A DNA stretch of 64,000 nucleotides from Siphonodentalium dalli (Eukaryota > Mollusca > Scaphopoda > Gadilida > Siphonodentaliidae): NCBI GenBank assembly GCA_032622095.1, contig CP136069.1, positions 11,362,036 through 11,426,035 of the forward strand. Direction: 5' to 3'. The notes beneath the pieces are model-generated. The model searched no databases. It was not told the origin of the DNA and was given only the letters and a program-made list of their open reading frames with translations. Position numbers and translations under genes: made by a program. This document shows, in pieces, positions 1 through 11,084 of the stretch (position 1 is its first letter; each line of letters starts with the position of its first letter).

Positions 1-141
1 TATACTTGTGTAACTGAATTGAAGAATTTTCCCCATATATTCGCTAAAACGTGAGTTGTACTCCTTTTCGCTAAGTTTTAAATTCACGCACAGATGGATA
101 CACGACATAATACTGCACGAATTTAAATACGAGTAACATAC

Positions 142-192
142 CATGCACATCTGCAAACTGCAAGGCATAGTTCAGTGACTTGCTACGATGGA
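142..192 (-). CDS. Possible GMC oxidoreductase exon 10
   Basis: A short candidate exon. On the minus strand it reads HRSKSLNYALQFADVHG before a good donor GTATGT at 141, and would correspond to the helix that follows LIAG in GMC proteins. The only acceptor in the right phase is TTAAG, ending at 193, where TTAA is the target-site copy of a MITE inserted immediately upstream (198-595). The join gives A-V-H where the family usually has A-G-V/I. Splicing is therefore uncertain, or was disturbed by the insertion. Confidence 0.38.
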
Positions 193-197
193 CTTAA

Positions 198-595
198 CCC
201 TTTAACCAACAGAAGGGCCCTGTGCCGTACCAATGCATTCTCTTATATATGCGAGTCGACCATAGGTCGCCTCGCATATATAAGAGAATGCATTGGCTTA
301 ACATATTAAAAATTATAAAATTGTTAAAGAATGTAAGACAAAATGGTAAAAAGTGTTAAAAAAAGTTGTTTTTTTAGGCCAATGCATTCTCTTATATATG
401 CGAGGCGACCTATGGTCGACTCGCATATATAAGAGAATGCATTGGCACAGGGCATAACTGTAACTATCACAATGTGGTCAAGGAGCCGGTTCCAATGATA
501 TCCATATGTGTATGGTTCTATTGAGACAGACCGAAGATATTTTAGGCTGTTGAAGCTTTATTTGGCCGGTTTTGGCCGGTTTGTTGGGTAAAGGG
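198..595. mobile_element. TTAA-type (piggyBac-like) MITE family 1, copy 1
   Basis: Flanked by TTAA at 194-197 and 596-599. The ends are inverted: CCCTTTAACCAACA on the left and TGTTGGGTAAAGGG on the right. TTAA targets with CCC-starting ends are the hallmark of piggyBac-like elements. Inside are two long palindromes (about 222-294 and 379-446), each built from GCATTCTCTTATATATGCGAG arms around a CGACCATAGGTCG-type centre and separated by an AT-rich spacer. It has no coding capacity. It lies in intron 9 of the GMC gene, directly against candidate exon 10. Confidence 0.85.
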
Positions 596-624
596 TTAAC
601 ACTCATTTTAGTATTTGAGACTGT

Positions 625-720
625 GTCGGTTACAATTCATTCTGCATTATTCTGAAAAGCCAACCTGTCCATAATAATTTGAAAATTGGTTTGATCAAGC
701 CAGAATGAATTGTAACTGAC
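625..720. repeat. Small inverted-repeat element
   Basis: GTCGGTTACAATTCATTCTG at 625-644 is matched in inverted orientation by CAGAATGAATTGTAACTGAC at 701-720, with one mismatch. The loop is about 55 bp. This is a short foldback or MITE in intron 9; no clear target duplication was seen. Confidence 0.6.
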
Positions 721-903
721 AAAACACTTAAATAGAAAATGTTAATCACGAAAATATACACGATTACATCGGGGTCGGACCACCGAGCGAGGAATCAAAA
801 GTGTTACATCTGCGGTTATCATTCAAAATACCATGGGGGTCGGGGTACTTATTTTAGATGGTTAGTTCGATGCAGATGATATAGTTTATATAGGGATGCT
901 CAC

Positions 904-1093
904 CTGCAATCAATGTTTTCAGGTCTCTCTCGTCTTCCAAATAGCGGGGGTTTATATCTGGATACACAAACGGGTCCGTAGATTTTAGAGTTATTGTTCC
1001 TGTGGTATGAGGCTTCAACAGAATTGTCGTCAAGGAGATGAACGTAGATCCGTAGAGCGTTTTATCCATACCACGCTTCAACGCTCCCGTCAC
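904..1093 (-). CDS. GMC oxidoreductase exon 9 (C-terminal domain)
   Basis: Residues 425-487 plus one base. The acceptor TTCATCCAG ends at 1094 and the donor GTGAGC starts at 903. It contains ILLKPHTTGTITLKSTDPFV, then YPDINPRYLEDERDLKTLIA, the highly conserved GMC C-terminal stretch (LLxPxSRGxIxLxSxDPxxxPxIxxNYL). The exon is entered in phase 0 and left in phase 1. The catalytic His of the following region is not in this exon. Confidence 0.92.
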
Positions 1094-1687
1094 CTGGATG
1101 AAAGTATAATATTTTGTCTGAACTCGTAATTCAGAGTTGACTACATCACAATGCACGCATTGCAAGAGGTATAACTCTATGTGAAACTTGTGCATGGAGA
1201 TACGTCGATTATGTTTACCCTAATAAAGACAAGGCATCCTCATCTTAATAGCTATGCAAATGGACACTTGTCAAATTAACAATTGTTGCGCTGGTTGTTA
1301 CGGGGGAATGGAAGAGATGTCCTGAAATTCCACAATTTCATTCCGAAAAATTTCGAATTCAGAAGCGAGAACATTACTAAAATTCACGCAACTGTCATTG
1401 TTTGACTACTCTGAATAATTATAGCAGTTCAGTGTCACACTTCGAATGTGTGCTGAGACATATATGCAGCTCAACTCTGGGCGGAATGTCATCCTTTTTA
1501 AGGATGTCCTCGTGGATAACATTGTAGTCTGGGCTAGACGAAGATGTTCTAACCACGACATGTGCGAAAACCGGACACATATTTCCAAACTGGATCTGAG
1601 TTATAGGTCGTCCCAGTATGTTGTTCCGATCGTGATATGACAATAGTAAGAAACAAATTATGATATATGCGTGTAGTAGCATTACAC

Positions 1688-1800
1688 ACCGGTTATTCAT
1701 AATTGAAGAAGCTATATCCACTTGGTTCTGTATTTGGTGGAAGGCGAATAATAAGATATATATCACCACTCAGTTCAGTTTCGTATCCCATATGTTTATG
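1688..1800 (-). pseudogene. Dead tandem copy of GMC exon 8
   Basis: The minus strand reads ELSGDIYLIIRLPPNTEPSG, then YSFFNYE followed by a stop and P before GTGTGT. It aligns with exon 8 (ELTNSDIQVIQTVPPNANPP, then HFINYDEQ before GTGTGT). The flanking introns are duplicated too: 1800-2045 matches 2758-3022, for instance the GGCAAATATGTTT(T/C)AAGC ends. So exon 8 and its upstream intron were tandemly duplicated, and the downstream exon copy acquired an in-frame TAA and a length change. It may once have been an alternative exon. Confidence 0.7.
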
Positions 1801-3070
1801 GCTAAAAATGCATGATAATAAACTACCCCTCTATATATTCCATGTTGTGCGCATCACTGTACATTATGATATATGACATAGTTCTCAAATATTATATGGG
1901 GAACATAGAATACCGTTGACAAATTCAATAGTATATATGGAAACTTGATATACATGAATCAATGTATACATTTCCACATAGACTGTACATATTGCACCCA
2001 CCATTATTGTGTGGAAAATTCTAATGGCAAATATGTTTTAAGCTGTCGTGCTTTCCTCATTATTTGTGGTTACACATAAACACATTTTAAGAACAAATGA
2101 TGTATTAGCTTTACACACCTGTTCGTCATAATTGATGAAGTGGTTATGTTCCCATGGAGGATTTGCATTTGGTGGAACTGTCTGAATAACCTGGATATCG
2201 CTATTCGTCAGTTCCTTTTTAGTTTTGTGATATAAATGTCCGTGTATGCCAGCGGGTGTAGAAAATGGACCTGTGTAATGTACATGGAAGGGTACATGTA
2301 TGAATTCATGGTACATATTTATATGCACACATTATAATCTACACAATAACAAGGATATGTGGCAACTTTATATATGAACCACAATAATGGTAGAATAAAT
2401 ATAATAATAACTAGATACTACATTGTAGAACATGTTAGCGATGTTCAAACGGGGATCATGATAAATCTGATTGTCAACGACACAATAAGATATAAAGGTA
2501 AATGTGAAGACCATCTAAATAGCCATCTCTCATGGTATCTCCCTGTCTCTCTTTCCCTCTTTTTCAATATATCTAATGATGTTCAATTGTCCAGTGTTTA
2601 AGTCATGTCATGCTTCACATGGCTTCTTAGCTTTTGCATTGATGCCTCGTGAAATTTCGGAGTCTAACTCATAATTTAACTTGACTGCCTTTTACGAATT
2701 CATATTAACGGTGTAAATAAGATAAGCTATATAGTTCATGCTCGTATATATCCCTTGTGTTTATGACTAAAATTGTGGGAGACTAGACTACCATCTCTGT
2801 AACTTACACCGCACACAACACTCCACGTTGTGATATATCGTATATAATATTGATAACGAAGAACATAATATCATACAAGGAACTTGGAATACAATGACAA
2901 ATCCGAATATGTATATGGAAACCTGATAAATATGACGAAGCAATGTATACAATTCCACATAGACCATGGATGTTACACAACCGGTATTGTGTGAGAAAAT
3001 TAATCTGGCAAATATGTTTCAAGCAGATTTTCACCAACCTCCTTGTTAGACATTCCCCCTTTTTCAATAT
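1795..3070. repeat. Tandem intronic duplication around exon 8
   Basis: The segment 1795-2045 (TTTATGGCTAAAA to AATATGTTTTAAGC) recurs diverged at 2758-3022, and the phrase TTTTTCAATATATCTAATGA occurs at about 2561 and 3060. With the exon 8 copy this outlines a direct duplication of about 0.96 kb, now partly deleted in one unit. Confidence 0.7.
2119..2270 (-). CDS. GMC oxidoreductase exon 8
   Basis: Residues 374-424. The acceptor TTACACAG ends at 2271 and the donor GTGTGT starts at 2118. The translation begins GPFSTPAGIHGHLYHKTKK and includes NSDIQVIQTVPPNANPPWEH, the substrate-domain segment following GPLTxxG in GMC enzymes. Phase 1 in and 0 out. A degraded tandem copy of this exon with an in-frame stop lies further downstream at about 1688-1800. 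The end of the exon (HFINYDEQ) is less conserved, so the exact donor is the least certain point. Confidence 0.82.
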
Positions 3071-3182
3071 ATCTAATGATGCTCAATTGTCCACAAACTC
3101 AATCGTTCTTCATTGAAGGTGTTGCGAAGCTCACATATGCGAACAATGATAGTATGTGTAAAGTCGTCGGTAAGTTATATGC

Positions 3183-3250
3183 CTCTAACGCACGCATGTG
3201 ATCGGATATACCACCCCTCTAACGCACGCATGTGATCGGATATACCACCC
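3183..3250. repeat. 34-bp perfect tandem duplication at the exon 7 donor
   Basis: TCTAACGCACGCATGTGATC plus the next 14 bases starts at 3184 and is repeated from 3218 with no change. It ends against the exon 7 donor. The lack of divergence suggests a recent slippage event. Confidence 0.85.
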
Positions 3251-3252
3251 AC

Positions 3253-3406
3253 CTGATTTGTAAGTGATGTATTCGATAAATGCTTTGATGTCCCGCCATA
3301 TGGCGTTGATGTAGGTCGTCGATGTGTTTCTGAGATAGAAATTGTTGAAGGTTCCGACATGATCCTGGAGACTCCGCCCAACAGGCAGGTCGGCAATTAC
3401 TGGGAT
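3253..3406 (-). CDS. GMC oxidoreductase exon 7
   Basis: Residues 323-373 plus one base. The acceptor TTTTCAG ends at 3407 and the donor GTGGGT starts at 3252. It begins IPVIADLPVGRSLQDHVGTF, the conserved GMC motif (hDLPVGxNLQDH), then reaches WRDIKAFIEYITYKSG. Phase 0 in and 1 out. A perfect 34-bp tandem duplication lies just inside the following intron (about 3183-3250). Confidence 0.92.
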
Positions 3407-3499
3407 CTGAAAATATACCATCGGTAAGCCAATGAACAGATACATCGCCAGAATACGTTGAGCAGAAAATATGTTTCAATGGCATCTGGAAATATGCCA

Positions 3500-5143
3500 T
3501 CGTTAGGTCGATTAAAGGACAAATCGCTTGAGCACATTCTGCAGAGAATAAATTTAAAGTCCATTGACATTTACATTGGCCTGGAATTAAAGCTTGACCA
3601 ATATATTATACGAGTCGCCTCTTCATTGATACTGGTAACTAGTATATTGAGGTTCGGGAACATACATGTACGTCATGACTTGCTCAAAAATGGTGGCAAT
3701 ATATCTAGCATGGCAATTTTTACATTATCCAAAGATTTTAACAAGCTGTTAGACTAATGAACTCTCCCAACAACTCATATCAGGCACTGGGAAAAACCTG
3801 ACATTGAACATATTTGTTGTTAGGACATTTTGACTTTCTAATTTTGCATCCTCGAAAAATGATGACTGCAGTCATTTGAACATATCCAATCAACAATCAT
3901 ATTTAGATGGAATGCGATTCATTGTGAACGACATAATTATAAATTTATACATTATACAAAATTATACATTTTCCATCAGTTTTGTTTGAGTAATTTATAT
4001 AGCTGAAGACAACGGTGAACATCTATGAGAGAAATGCCATTTCTACAAGCAAATTATCACGTATGTTCCCAATCTTGACATTGGTAATATTCTAAAACTC
4101 TACAACCAGTTGTACCGTTGTACCGTTATACCGTTTTACTCATGGTACTGTTAAATTATTTTAATTCGTGGGGCTCTATTATTTGGTGATTTCGTGGTTT
4201 GACCCAATCATGGCATCAACATCTAACGAAATTATTGACTCAGAGTTAAAGGTAAAGTAAGTCTCAATATATGGGCATAAATTCTGATTTCGACATGACA
4301 TAAAATGTGTTGACAAAAAGCACGGTAGATGAGATGAACAGTAATTAATATAATTTGCCAGTGACCTATTTAATTGGTAGTTTACAACATCATCAGATCT
4401 GCTATAATATTTTGTATAGCAATGTTCCATGAGTTTGTCTCTTAATAAAGGTTAATAGTTTCATCACGTGCAGGATACATTAAAAAAATAATGACCAGAT
4501 AACCAGCGTATGAAATGAAGCCGGTAGATATTAGTGCACTTTTGGATGGTGCCCTTTTCAGCGCTGGAATATCCGAGGAGCCTATTTATCAATAATATCT
4601 ACTCAAACATGTCATAATCCTGCTATTGTAAATGTGGACATCTGATCCACGAATTTTGGTCCCAAAAAATAGCACTTTTATAAGAAACCACGAAAATCGA
4701 GGCCAACATATTCGAACTTTTACAAGGAATTTTACGTGGACATTTAGGTTAGTCAACGCCATGTAACTCGACATCCGAGCGATCAATGTTGGCGAAACAT
4801 AAAATGTAGAAATCTGGAGAGGCGATTGTTAGTTACGTTGAAGAAGTTATTTTCAAGTCAAGGATATATGTGTTATTCAAAAATATCTTAATAATGGTCA
4901 TTCTGATTACGGACGAATAGCTGCCACTGCTGTACATATTTGAAATTACCAACGCCTCTTGGGAAACCAATAAGCCAATGACAAGCTATGTAAGATAAGG
5001 GATTAAGTATCTATATGACGATTCAACAAATTAGATTCAATGGTTGTGCCACCGAGGCGACAGTAAAACAAAACGAGAAGATGAGACAGTTGAAGTTGAC
5101 GACGGAAAAACGAAACGAAACAATAAAAAGTAAAATGAAATAG
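3500..5143. other. Intron 6 sequence without recognised features
   Basis: AT-rich intron of the GMC gene. Short ORFs on both strands show no family resemblance and no splice-consistent coding pattern. Nothing else is supported here. Confidence 0.6.
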
Positions 5144-5299
5144 ACAGAACACAACACGATCGAGAATCTTTTATCGAATGAGTTGCAGATGGCGCAAGGA
5201 TATATTTCGCGAGAGCGTAGCTCGAGCGAAATATAACTTTGCGCCGTCCGCAACGAGTTCGATAAAATATTCGCGATTATGATGAAAGTTGTGTTCTGT
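5144..5299. repeat. Foldback palindrome a (about 156 bp)
   Basis: Left arm starts ACAGAACACAAC and the right arm ends GTTGTGTTCTGT. The internal arm blocks TTTTATCGAA/TTCGATAAAA, GGCGCAA/TTTGCGCC and ATATTTCGC/GCGAAATAT pair with few mismatches, around a GAGAGCGTAGCTCGAGC centre. Not related in sequence to the other foldbacks in the window, but built alike. Confidence 0.75.
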
Positions 5300-5704
5300 A
5301 TTTCTGTACATCTGTTCACCGTTCAGTCAGATAAGTTCAATCCATGAATATCACCTCCATTGTTACTATAGCTACCTTTATTGTGATTTAAGTCTGACAA
5401 ATAACCAGTAATTATGGGGGGATCGCCGGAAGCGGATGATCGACGTAATGCACGTCATCTTTGTTGGCGACAACGTCAACAAGAATATTCCCGGCTTGTA
5501 TTCCACTAGAGGTACACAATATTATGTATGCAATGGCTGAGATTCTGTTGAATACATCTGCCTCGCGTCAATGGGTGTGGAATAAAATGGGATATTTGAA
5601 AATAAAGAAACTTAATTGATATAAATCATTTGATGAAACTTGAAAGCAGACACTCACTGAATAGTGATATATACCCACATATACTTTATGTGCTTTCAAC
5701 TCAC

Positions 5705-5872
5705 GTTTAGTTTCTTCAGATCTTCTGCTGGTCCTATCCCCGAGAGGAGCAGGATGTGTGCAGAGCCTACAGCACCGGCAGAAAGAATCACCTCTCTGTT
5801 AGCAGCCACATATTGTTTCTCGTCATGTCTGTAGAACTCAACCCCAACAGCGCATTTTTCTTTCACTATCAC
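5705..5872 (-). CDS. GMC oxidoreductase exon 6 (GMC signature 2)
   Basis: Residues 267-322. The acceptor TTACAG ends at 5873 and the donor GTGAGT starts at 5704; phase 0 on both sides gives exactly 56 codons. It contains ANREVILSAGAVGSAHILLL, then SGIGPAEDLKKLN. The GAVGSAHILLLSGIGP part is GMC signature 2, here at about residues 299-314. The usual Pro/Gln after S is Ala, an acceptable variant. This is one of the strongest family matches in the window. Confidence 0.94.
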
Positions 5873-5923
5873 CTGTAATAAGGTTGAAATTATTCTTGAC
5901 TTCAGGATTTGTCAAGTATTTAA

Positions 5924-6384
5924 CCTTTCATGGCGGGAGCTGCGCTGGTTCAACATTAAACACCCTGTGACATAGGTCGTCTCGCATATATAAGAGAATG
6001 CATTGGCCTAACAATTTAATTACATTTTTTATTAATTTTCTTACATTCTTTAACAATTTTTAACATTTTTGCTTACATTTAAAAAAAAAATTTATAATTT
6101 TTTCTTGTATTCTTTAACAATTTTAACTCTTTTTTTTTCATTTTTTCTTACATTCTTTAATAATTTCTATCTTTCTTTCTTACATTCCTATAATTTTCTG
6201 GTCATCATTTCTTATATTCTTTAACAATTTTTTGTAATGTTTTTTATTCTTACTTATTTTCTTTAACAATTATAAAATAAATTATAAAATTTGTTAGGCC
6301 AATGCATCTTCTTATATACGAGAGACGACCTATGGTCGACTCGCATATATAAGAGAATGCATTGGCACAGGGTTTGTCAAATAT
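5924..6384. mobile_element. TTAA-type MITE family 2, diverged copy
   Basis: TTAA at 5920-5923 is followed by CCTTTCATGGCGGGAGCTGCGCTGG, here quoted in two parts: CCTTTCATGGCGGG and AGCTGCGCTGG. These ends also occur at about 47053-47311, 21899-21945 and 23904. The inside has an arm TCGCATATATAAGAGAATGC, a T-rich spacer, and a second full palindrome ending at 6366. A TTAA lies at 6385-6388, but the right terminal repeat is missing, so the right boundary is approximate. It lies in intron 5. Confidence 0.65.
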
Positions 6385-6389
6385 TTAAT

Positions 6390-8430
6390 GAACATTCGCC
6401 TTAGAATTGCTATATTTTGGCACTATGCTCCTACTATATACATGTATGGTGAATATCAGACATTTTTCGAAACATTCTTAAATATGATTTGTGGATCTTA
6501 ATTGATAATAAATATGACAATGATTATGAATTATGCGCTCCCAATGCACAATATTATGACTTTACCGCGATATATACAGATAATTTACCATCTCCTTATC
6601 GATATTTTTATAATAGGACAATGCGCGCATTCGATATATCAACATGCTTTGTGGGTCTTTACCTTGGGACTGTCACAAATTAGTTACAGCAATCGGTTAA
6701 AAATGTTATATTTACCATCTCTAAAGCACGGAATACTCCGCCTAGTACTTAATGAAACACACAAAATGCAAGATGGAATTTTGATTCTTAAATCGAAATT
6801 CTTTGGAAAACGATCAAAACTTCACCTTTACAGATACGCTAAGAGTTGGCCGATGGGCGTAGCTGTTAAACAATTTGTATCCGTTACAACAGCCACAAAC
6901 ATAAAGAATATTAAAATATAGACATATTTTGTTCTTATGCCAATCATAACAGTACTTAAAGAGTATGCAATGAGCAAAACTCTCAACACCGGGGATACTG
7001 CACTACGTGCACCTTTTTTAGAAATGCCACCAAGTTATTTACAACACACAAGTAGTGTTTGTTCCTCATAGCATCTCAAGATTTCGGTGTTGAATGAATC
7101 ACCATGAATCACTCGCAGTGTTTTTCCTAACGCTCACCATTTACTTGCTGTCTTTTAATCAAACGCTCGACTCAGACAAAGTGTCTTTTATTGATTCATA
7201 CTATCATTATACTATACTATATTTTGAAGGAAATTTCATAATTTGGTAACTGTTACTTCTAAATTAAAACCTACTAGCGGAAACATGCTCCGTTCGGGTG
7301 TCTATTCGGCGTTGTGTGATTGAGGTTCTATAGCCTATGTGTTTGCTTTTTTGGACCTACGTATTGACATAGGCTCATATTCGACTTATTTGATTCTAAA
7401 ATAAGCTCATATTTTTTGTATTTATTTAATTAAATTTGTTTAAATAAAAATTTAGAAAAAATAACGCCGTTATGAACTCCGTCCAGACAGACAGATCCTA
7501 CTATTTTATATATATAAAGCAATCTATTCCTTTAAATAGACATAAGAGATATTAGTGGGTAATATGGGAAAACATCAAAAAGGTTTGGAAATCCTCACAA
7601 TTGTTTTAGGAAAATCTGCGTTTTATGGAATATTTTAGTTGCTCTGACATTAATTTCTTAACAAACACCTTCATGATTTGATCATAATATGTTCAACTCT
7701 TTGTTGATAACATGACTGACACTGTAACCATACTGTTACGTAACAAAGGTTTTAACATGCGATGTCTCGTCATGGAAGTGGTACCAATAGTAAAATTAAA
7801 ACCAAAGTCTATTTCTCCATGTTCTTCTTATTAACGATTGTAACACAAGCCTTTTTTCACATAAACCCACTGCGAGTTCCTAATGTCTGTTTAATGACGA
7901 GAGATATTCATCCTGGTCAAGTATTTGTGTGGGTTGACATTCTGCACCTGTTAAATGTCCTGAATCCGATCAGACGCTCCTAAATTACTATTTCTTTCGC
8001 TTCGGTGGTAAAAATGTTTTGATTCGAGTCGAGGAACCCACCCATCAATGCTCAATGAGTTGAAGATGGATAATTATAAAATCAAGTGGCAATACGGTCA
8101 AATTTCGTGACAATTTAGTGATAATACGGCCACAGTTTGTTGAACAAATGTTTATAAATAACAAGTTTTGGGAAATGTTATACTATAGTTGACAATGGTT
8201 AGCTTTATTTTGTTGCAATCAATCATTTCTGATAACTAAAGCGTCTTTTGAAGGAATGTTGTATCTTGATGGTATGGGGACCGTCTGATCGGATTGAGTA
8301 CCTATGTTGTATGAGATATATATGTACGGATATAATAAGATATTCTTCACCTTCTATATTATCGCGACGATCGGGCTTGTCATTGCCGGATTGTTAATGG
8401 TGATACATATATACATATAGTTTATCATTT
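6390..8430. other. Intron 5 sequence, no recognised gene
   Basis: AT-rich. A 139-codon plus-strand frame at 6502-6921 is unexplained: it has no recognisable domain and sits within the GMC intron on the opposite strand. Nothing else can be supported. Confidence 0.5.
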
Positions 8431-8432
8431 AC

Positions 8433-8554
8433 CTTTGTCACATGAGCTTTATCAACTATATGTAGATTGTCTCGATCCATTGCTGGTCTAAGGAACGCTT
8501 TGTCGGCCCCCCACCTCGATCCCTCGAACACCGTGGCCTGGTTCGGAGATACAC
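8433..8554 (-). CDS. GMC oxidoreductase exon 5
   Basis: Residues 226-266. The acceptor TTTACAG ends at 8555 and the donor GTAAATG starts at 8432. The translation VSPNQATVFEGSRWGADKAF, then LRPAMDRDNLHIVDKAHVTK, matches the conserved GMC segment (Q.T...G.RWS...A.LRP...R.NL.V...A.VTK). It is entered in phase 1 and left in phase 0, in step with its neighbours. Confidence 0.9.
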
Positions 8555-8559
8555 CTGTA

Positions 8560-10225
8560 AATACCTCCAACAATTTAAATCCAGAAAGGAACATTTCAAA
8601 ACCATTAACTCCTGGCTCCGCATGTACTCACATATCACGTACGTTGTGCATAAATCCAGCCAAAAATGGCAGATGAATTGCACTGAATAACTGTACTTCA
8701 GTCAAGTTCAGGGCATATATTGTCACTTGTATTGACCGGACAGATCCATTGGAAAATTTCAGTGTTAAAGACTGAGTTCTGTGATATACTGGTTAACTTT
8801 CTAATTGTTTGACGAATGCCATAACATTGTAGCGCTTCCAGTAACGAATGAGGAGCAATGTGGTCCTAACTATTGCATCATAAGCAAACGTTTTCGCCGA
8901 ATACAAAGGTACTGTAGTATATCATCTAAAAGGTAGGGTGGTTGAGGACTAAATATGCCCACAACAACTTCATACAAATCCCACGGAAATGCAAAGTGAC
9001 CATCTGGGATCCAACTTCAAGTTGATAACGGGTTAATTAGTTCGCCTGTGTGTACATATATATATATGGCAAATTTTGGTACGCCGAAACAATCTATCTG
9101 AACTTTTGTACCCGTGCATGGTTGGTTATTTGAAGAAGCGAGGCACTCAAGTGTATGCTATAAATATGTACAATAAATAGGGATAGAGAATTAGATTGAA
9201 ATGCAATGATAACGGCCATACAATGGCATTGTTCTTGCTTTCGTACTAAATCTTATTGACACATGTGTGCTGAATTATCTGGTAGCATTGTTTCCCGGAA
9301 GTTGGATCTGTATGTGTTCAATACTTGTTTCTCACAAATAAAATGATATGAACTGTTGCCTGAAGTAGCCTTAAAATCCGGCCAACTCAGTAGCTACACA
9401 GCTGGGCTACATGCTCCGGTATAATATAATCACAGGCTGGCGATGCATATAGTGTTCTTTAGTCACTAATATGGGCATATTGTCATACTCAGAAATAATG
9501 CAACAGATAAGCATAGTACAAAACTAAGTGATATAATTCCAATATCTTAATATTTCCTAATTAATCGTTGATAAATATGTTGATTGGAAAGGAATTACAC
9601 CTTTTTTCCGATGTCGAACCACCCACCCACTCCCTCCCTATGTCTGGAATTTTTCTGCAGACCCCCACCTCACCTGACCACACATGAAAATGGCGTACAA
9701 TGTTCAGCGGCGAAAGCTTTATACATTGACCCAAACAGAATGATGGTGATCGAATCGAACATTTATTGCTATTGGCTACTTTTAGTTTAATCTTGTTTGG
9801 TGGGATGTAATTATAAACTGTTTTTATTTCACTGATAACAATTAATTTATTCATCCAAACCATTACAAACTATAAAGTGAATTTGACCCAATTTCGATGC
9901 AAAAGTTTTTGTTGCATGTGAAAATCACACTTTGACATATAATATATCTAACCATCTATCACTTGGCCCACATTATTAAGCAATAGTATCTTCTACTGTG
10001 AAAATTATTGAACTATTTACAGCGTCCGTGTACATGTCATCTATTGTGTATAAATTGGCCAAATAGCGTACTTGTGTAAGGGTGAAATCCCCTGTATTTG
10101 AACACACGTTAACCGCAGAGGGATGAATACTGTGATGCCATATATTTCACACTTGAAAAAAGCCCACTCAAGTCAAATACCACAAATGTCGCATGCCCAA
10201 TAAAGGGTCACACCATCATCCGTAT
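8560..10225. other. Intron 4 sequence without recognised features
   Basis: AT-rich intron with short TA runs (about 9054-9068). The short ORFs on both strands do not resemble known proteins. Confidence 0.55.
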
Positions 10226-10229
10226 ATAC

Positions 10230-10370
10230 CTTCCTGATCTCCTTCCTCGTTTAAATCTTTTGATTTGATACCGCGCTCTTCGGCTGCGTTGATAAATGCG
10301 TTTAGTATATCCACATTGTTGGATATCCCTTTGGTGGAAACGTGCACATTCCCTCCTTGTTTGTGAAAAC
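10230..10370 (-). CDS. GMC oxidoreductase exon 4
   Basis: Residues 179-225 plus one base. The acceptor TTTCAG ends at 10371 and the donor is GTATAT at 10229. The exon begins GFHKQGGNVHVSTKGI, the counterpart of the GxGGxLxV strand that follows signature 1 in GMC proteins, and ends in DLNEEGDQEG. Phase 1 on both sides matches exons 3 and 5. The intron just upstream contains three copies of a 75-bp repeat, one of them interrupted by a 390-bp MITE. Confidence 0.88.
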
Positions 10371-10376
10371 CTGAAA

Positions 10377-11035
10377 GATGGAACAGCAGACATATAACTT
10401 TTGTCATCTCTTTAGCTCACCGAACATTTGCAGAATGAGGTCACAGAGGTTGAATTTAGTGACGCTATCCCGCACAACGGGCTAGCATCACTAATTCGTC
10501 CTATGGGGACCTCATTTTGCTAAGGCCCTCAACTGCTATGGCAGACCTAGGATCAGATTGAAGTTCCCCAGTTGAAGTTGGTGATGTTCACCCATTGGGC
10601 ACCTCAATTATGAATTTTATCTTCTGCAAATTAGGGGATAAAGAAACTTCCTAGAAGGGAATTGTAACTAAAACAAAGTTAATTTGATACTATAGTTACT
10701 TCCCAGAAGATGAGGCCTAGGCCTAATCAGAATGAGGTCCCTAGATGGTATATTTGTTGATGCTAGCCCGCTGTGCGGGATAGCATAACTAAATTCACCC
10801 TCTGTGGACCTCATTCTGCAAATGACAGACACGCTATTTGCAGGCTTGCCCTGGAAGAACAGTCATCTGAGGATTCTCTGTAACGTCTGATGGAACAGCT
10901 GACATATAACTTTTGTCATATCTACAGCTCACCGAACATGTTTCACACTCTGTAACGTCTGATGGAACAGCTGACATATAACTATTGTCATCTCTATAGC
11001 TTACCACCGAACAGGTTCCACACTCTGTAACCAGG
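10377..11035. repeat. 75-bp repeat, three copies, the first split by a MITE
   Basis: A unit beginning GATGGAACAGC(A/T)GACATATAAC and running to CTCACCGAACAT occurs at about 10377, 10889 and 10963. Copies two and three are directly adjacent. Copy one is cut at CGAACAT by the 390-bp inverted-repeat element 10435-10824. Confidence 0.75.
10435..10824. mobile_element. MITE with inverted repeats of about 65 bp
   Basis: The left end CATTTGCAGAATGAGG and right end CCTCATTCTGCAAATG are exact inverses. The match continues through TGAATTTAGT/ACTAAATTCA and CTATCCCGCACA/TGTGCGGGATAG. It is 390 bp long, has no ORF, and is inserted in a 75-bp repeat just upstream of exon 4. Target duplication unclear; superfamily not assigned. 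Confidence 0.8.
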
Positions 11036-11084
11036 GTAACATCTTGAAATGGGTTCGTTGTCACATCGCACTCTCGGTGGTTAT

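Noticed and set aside
1406-1640. Overlapping ORFs on both strands near 1.5 kb as a GMC exon
   Set aside because: No GMC similarity and no phase-compatible splice sites between exons 8 and 9.
6502-6921. 139-codon plus-strand ORF
   Set aside because: No motif, AT-rich composition, opposite strand inside a GMC intron. A decayed LINE end was considered, but the similarity is too weak.
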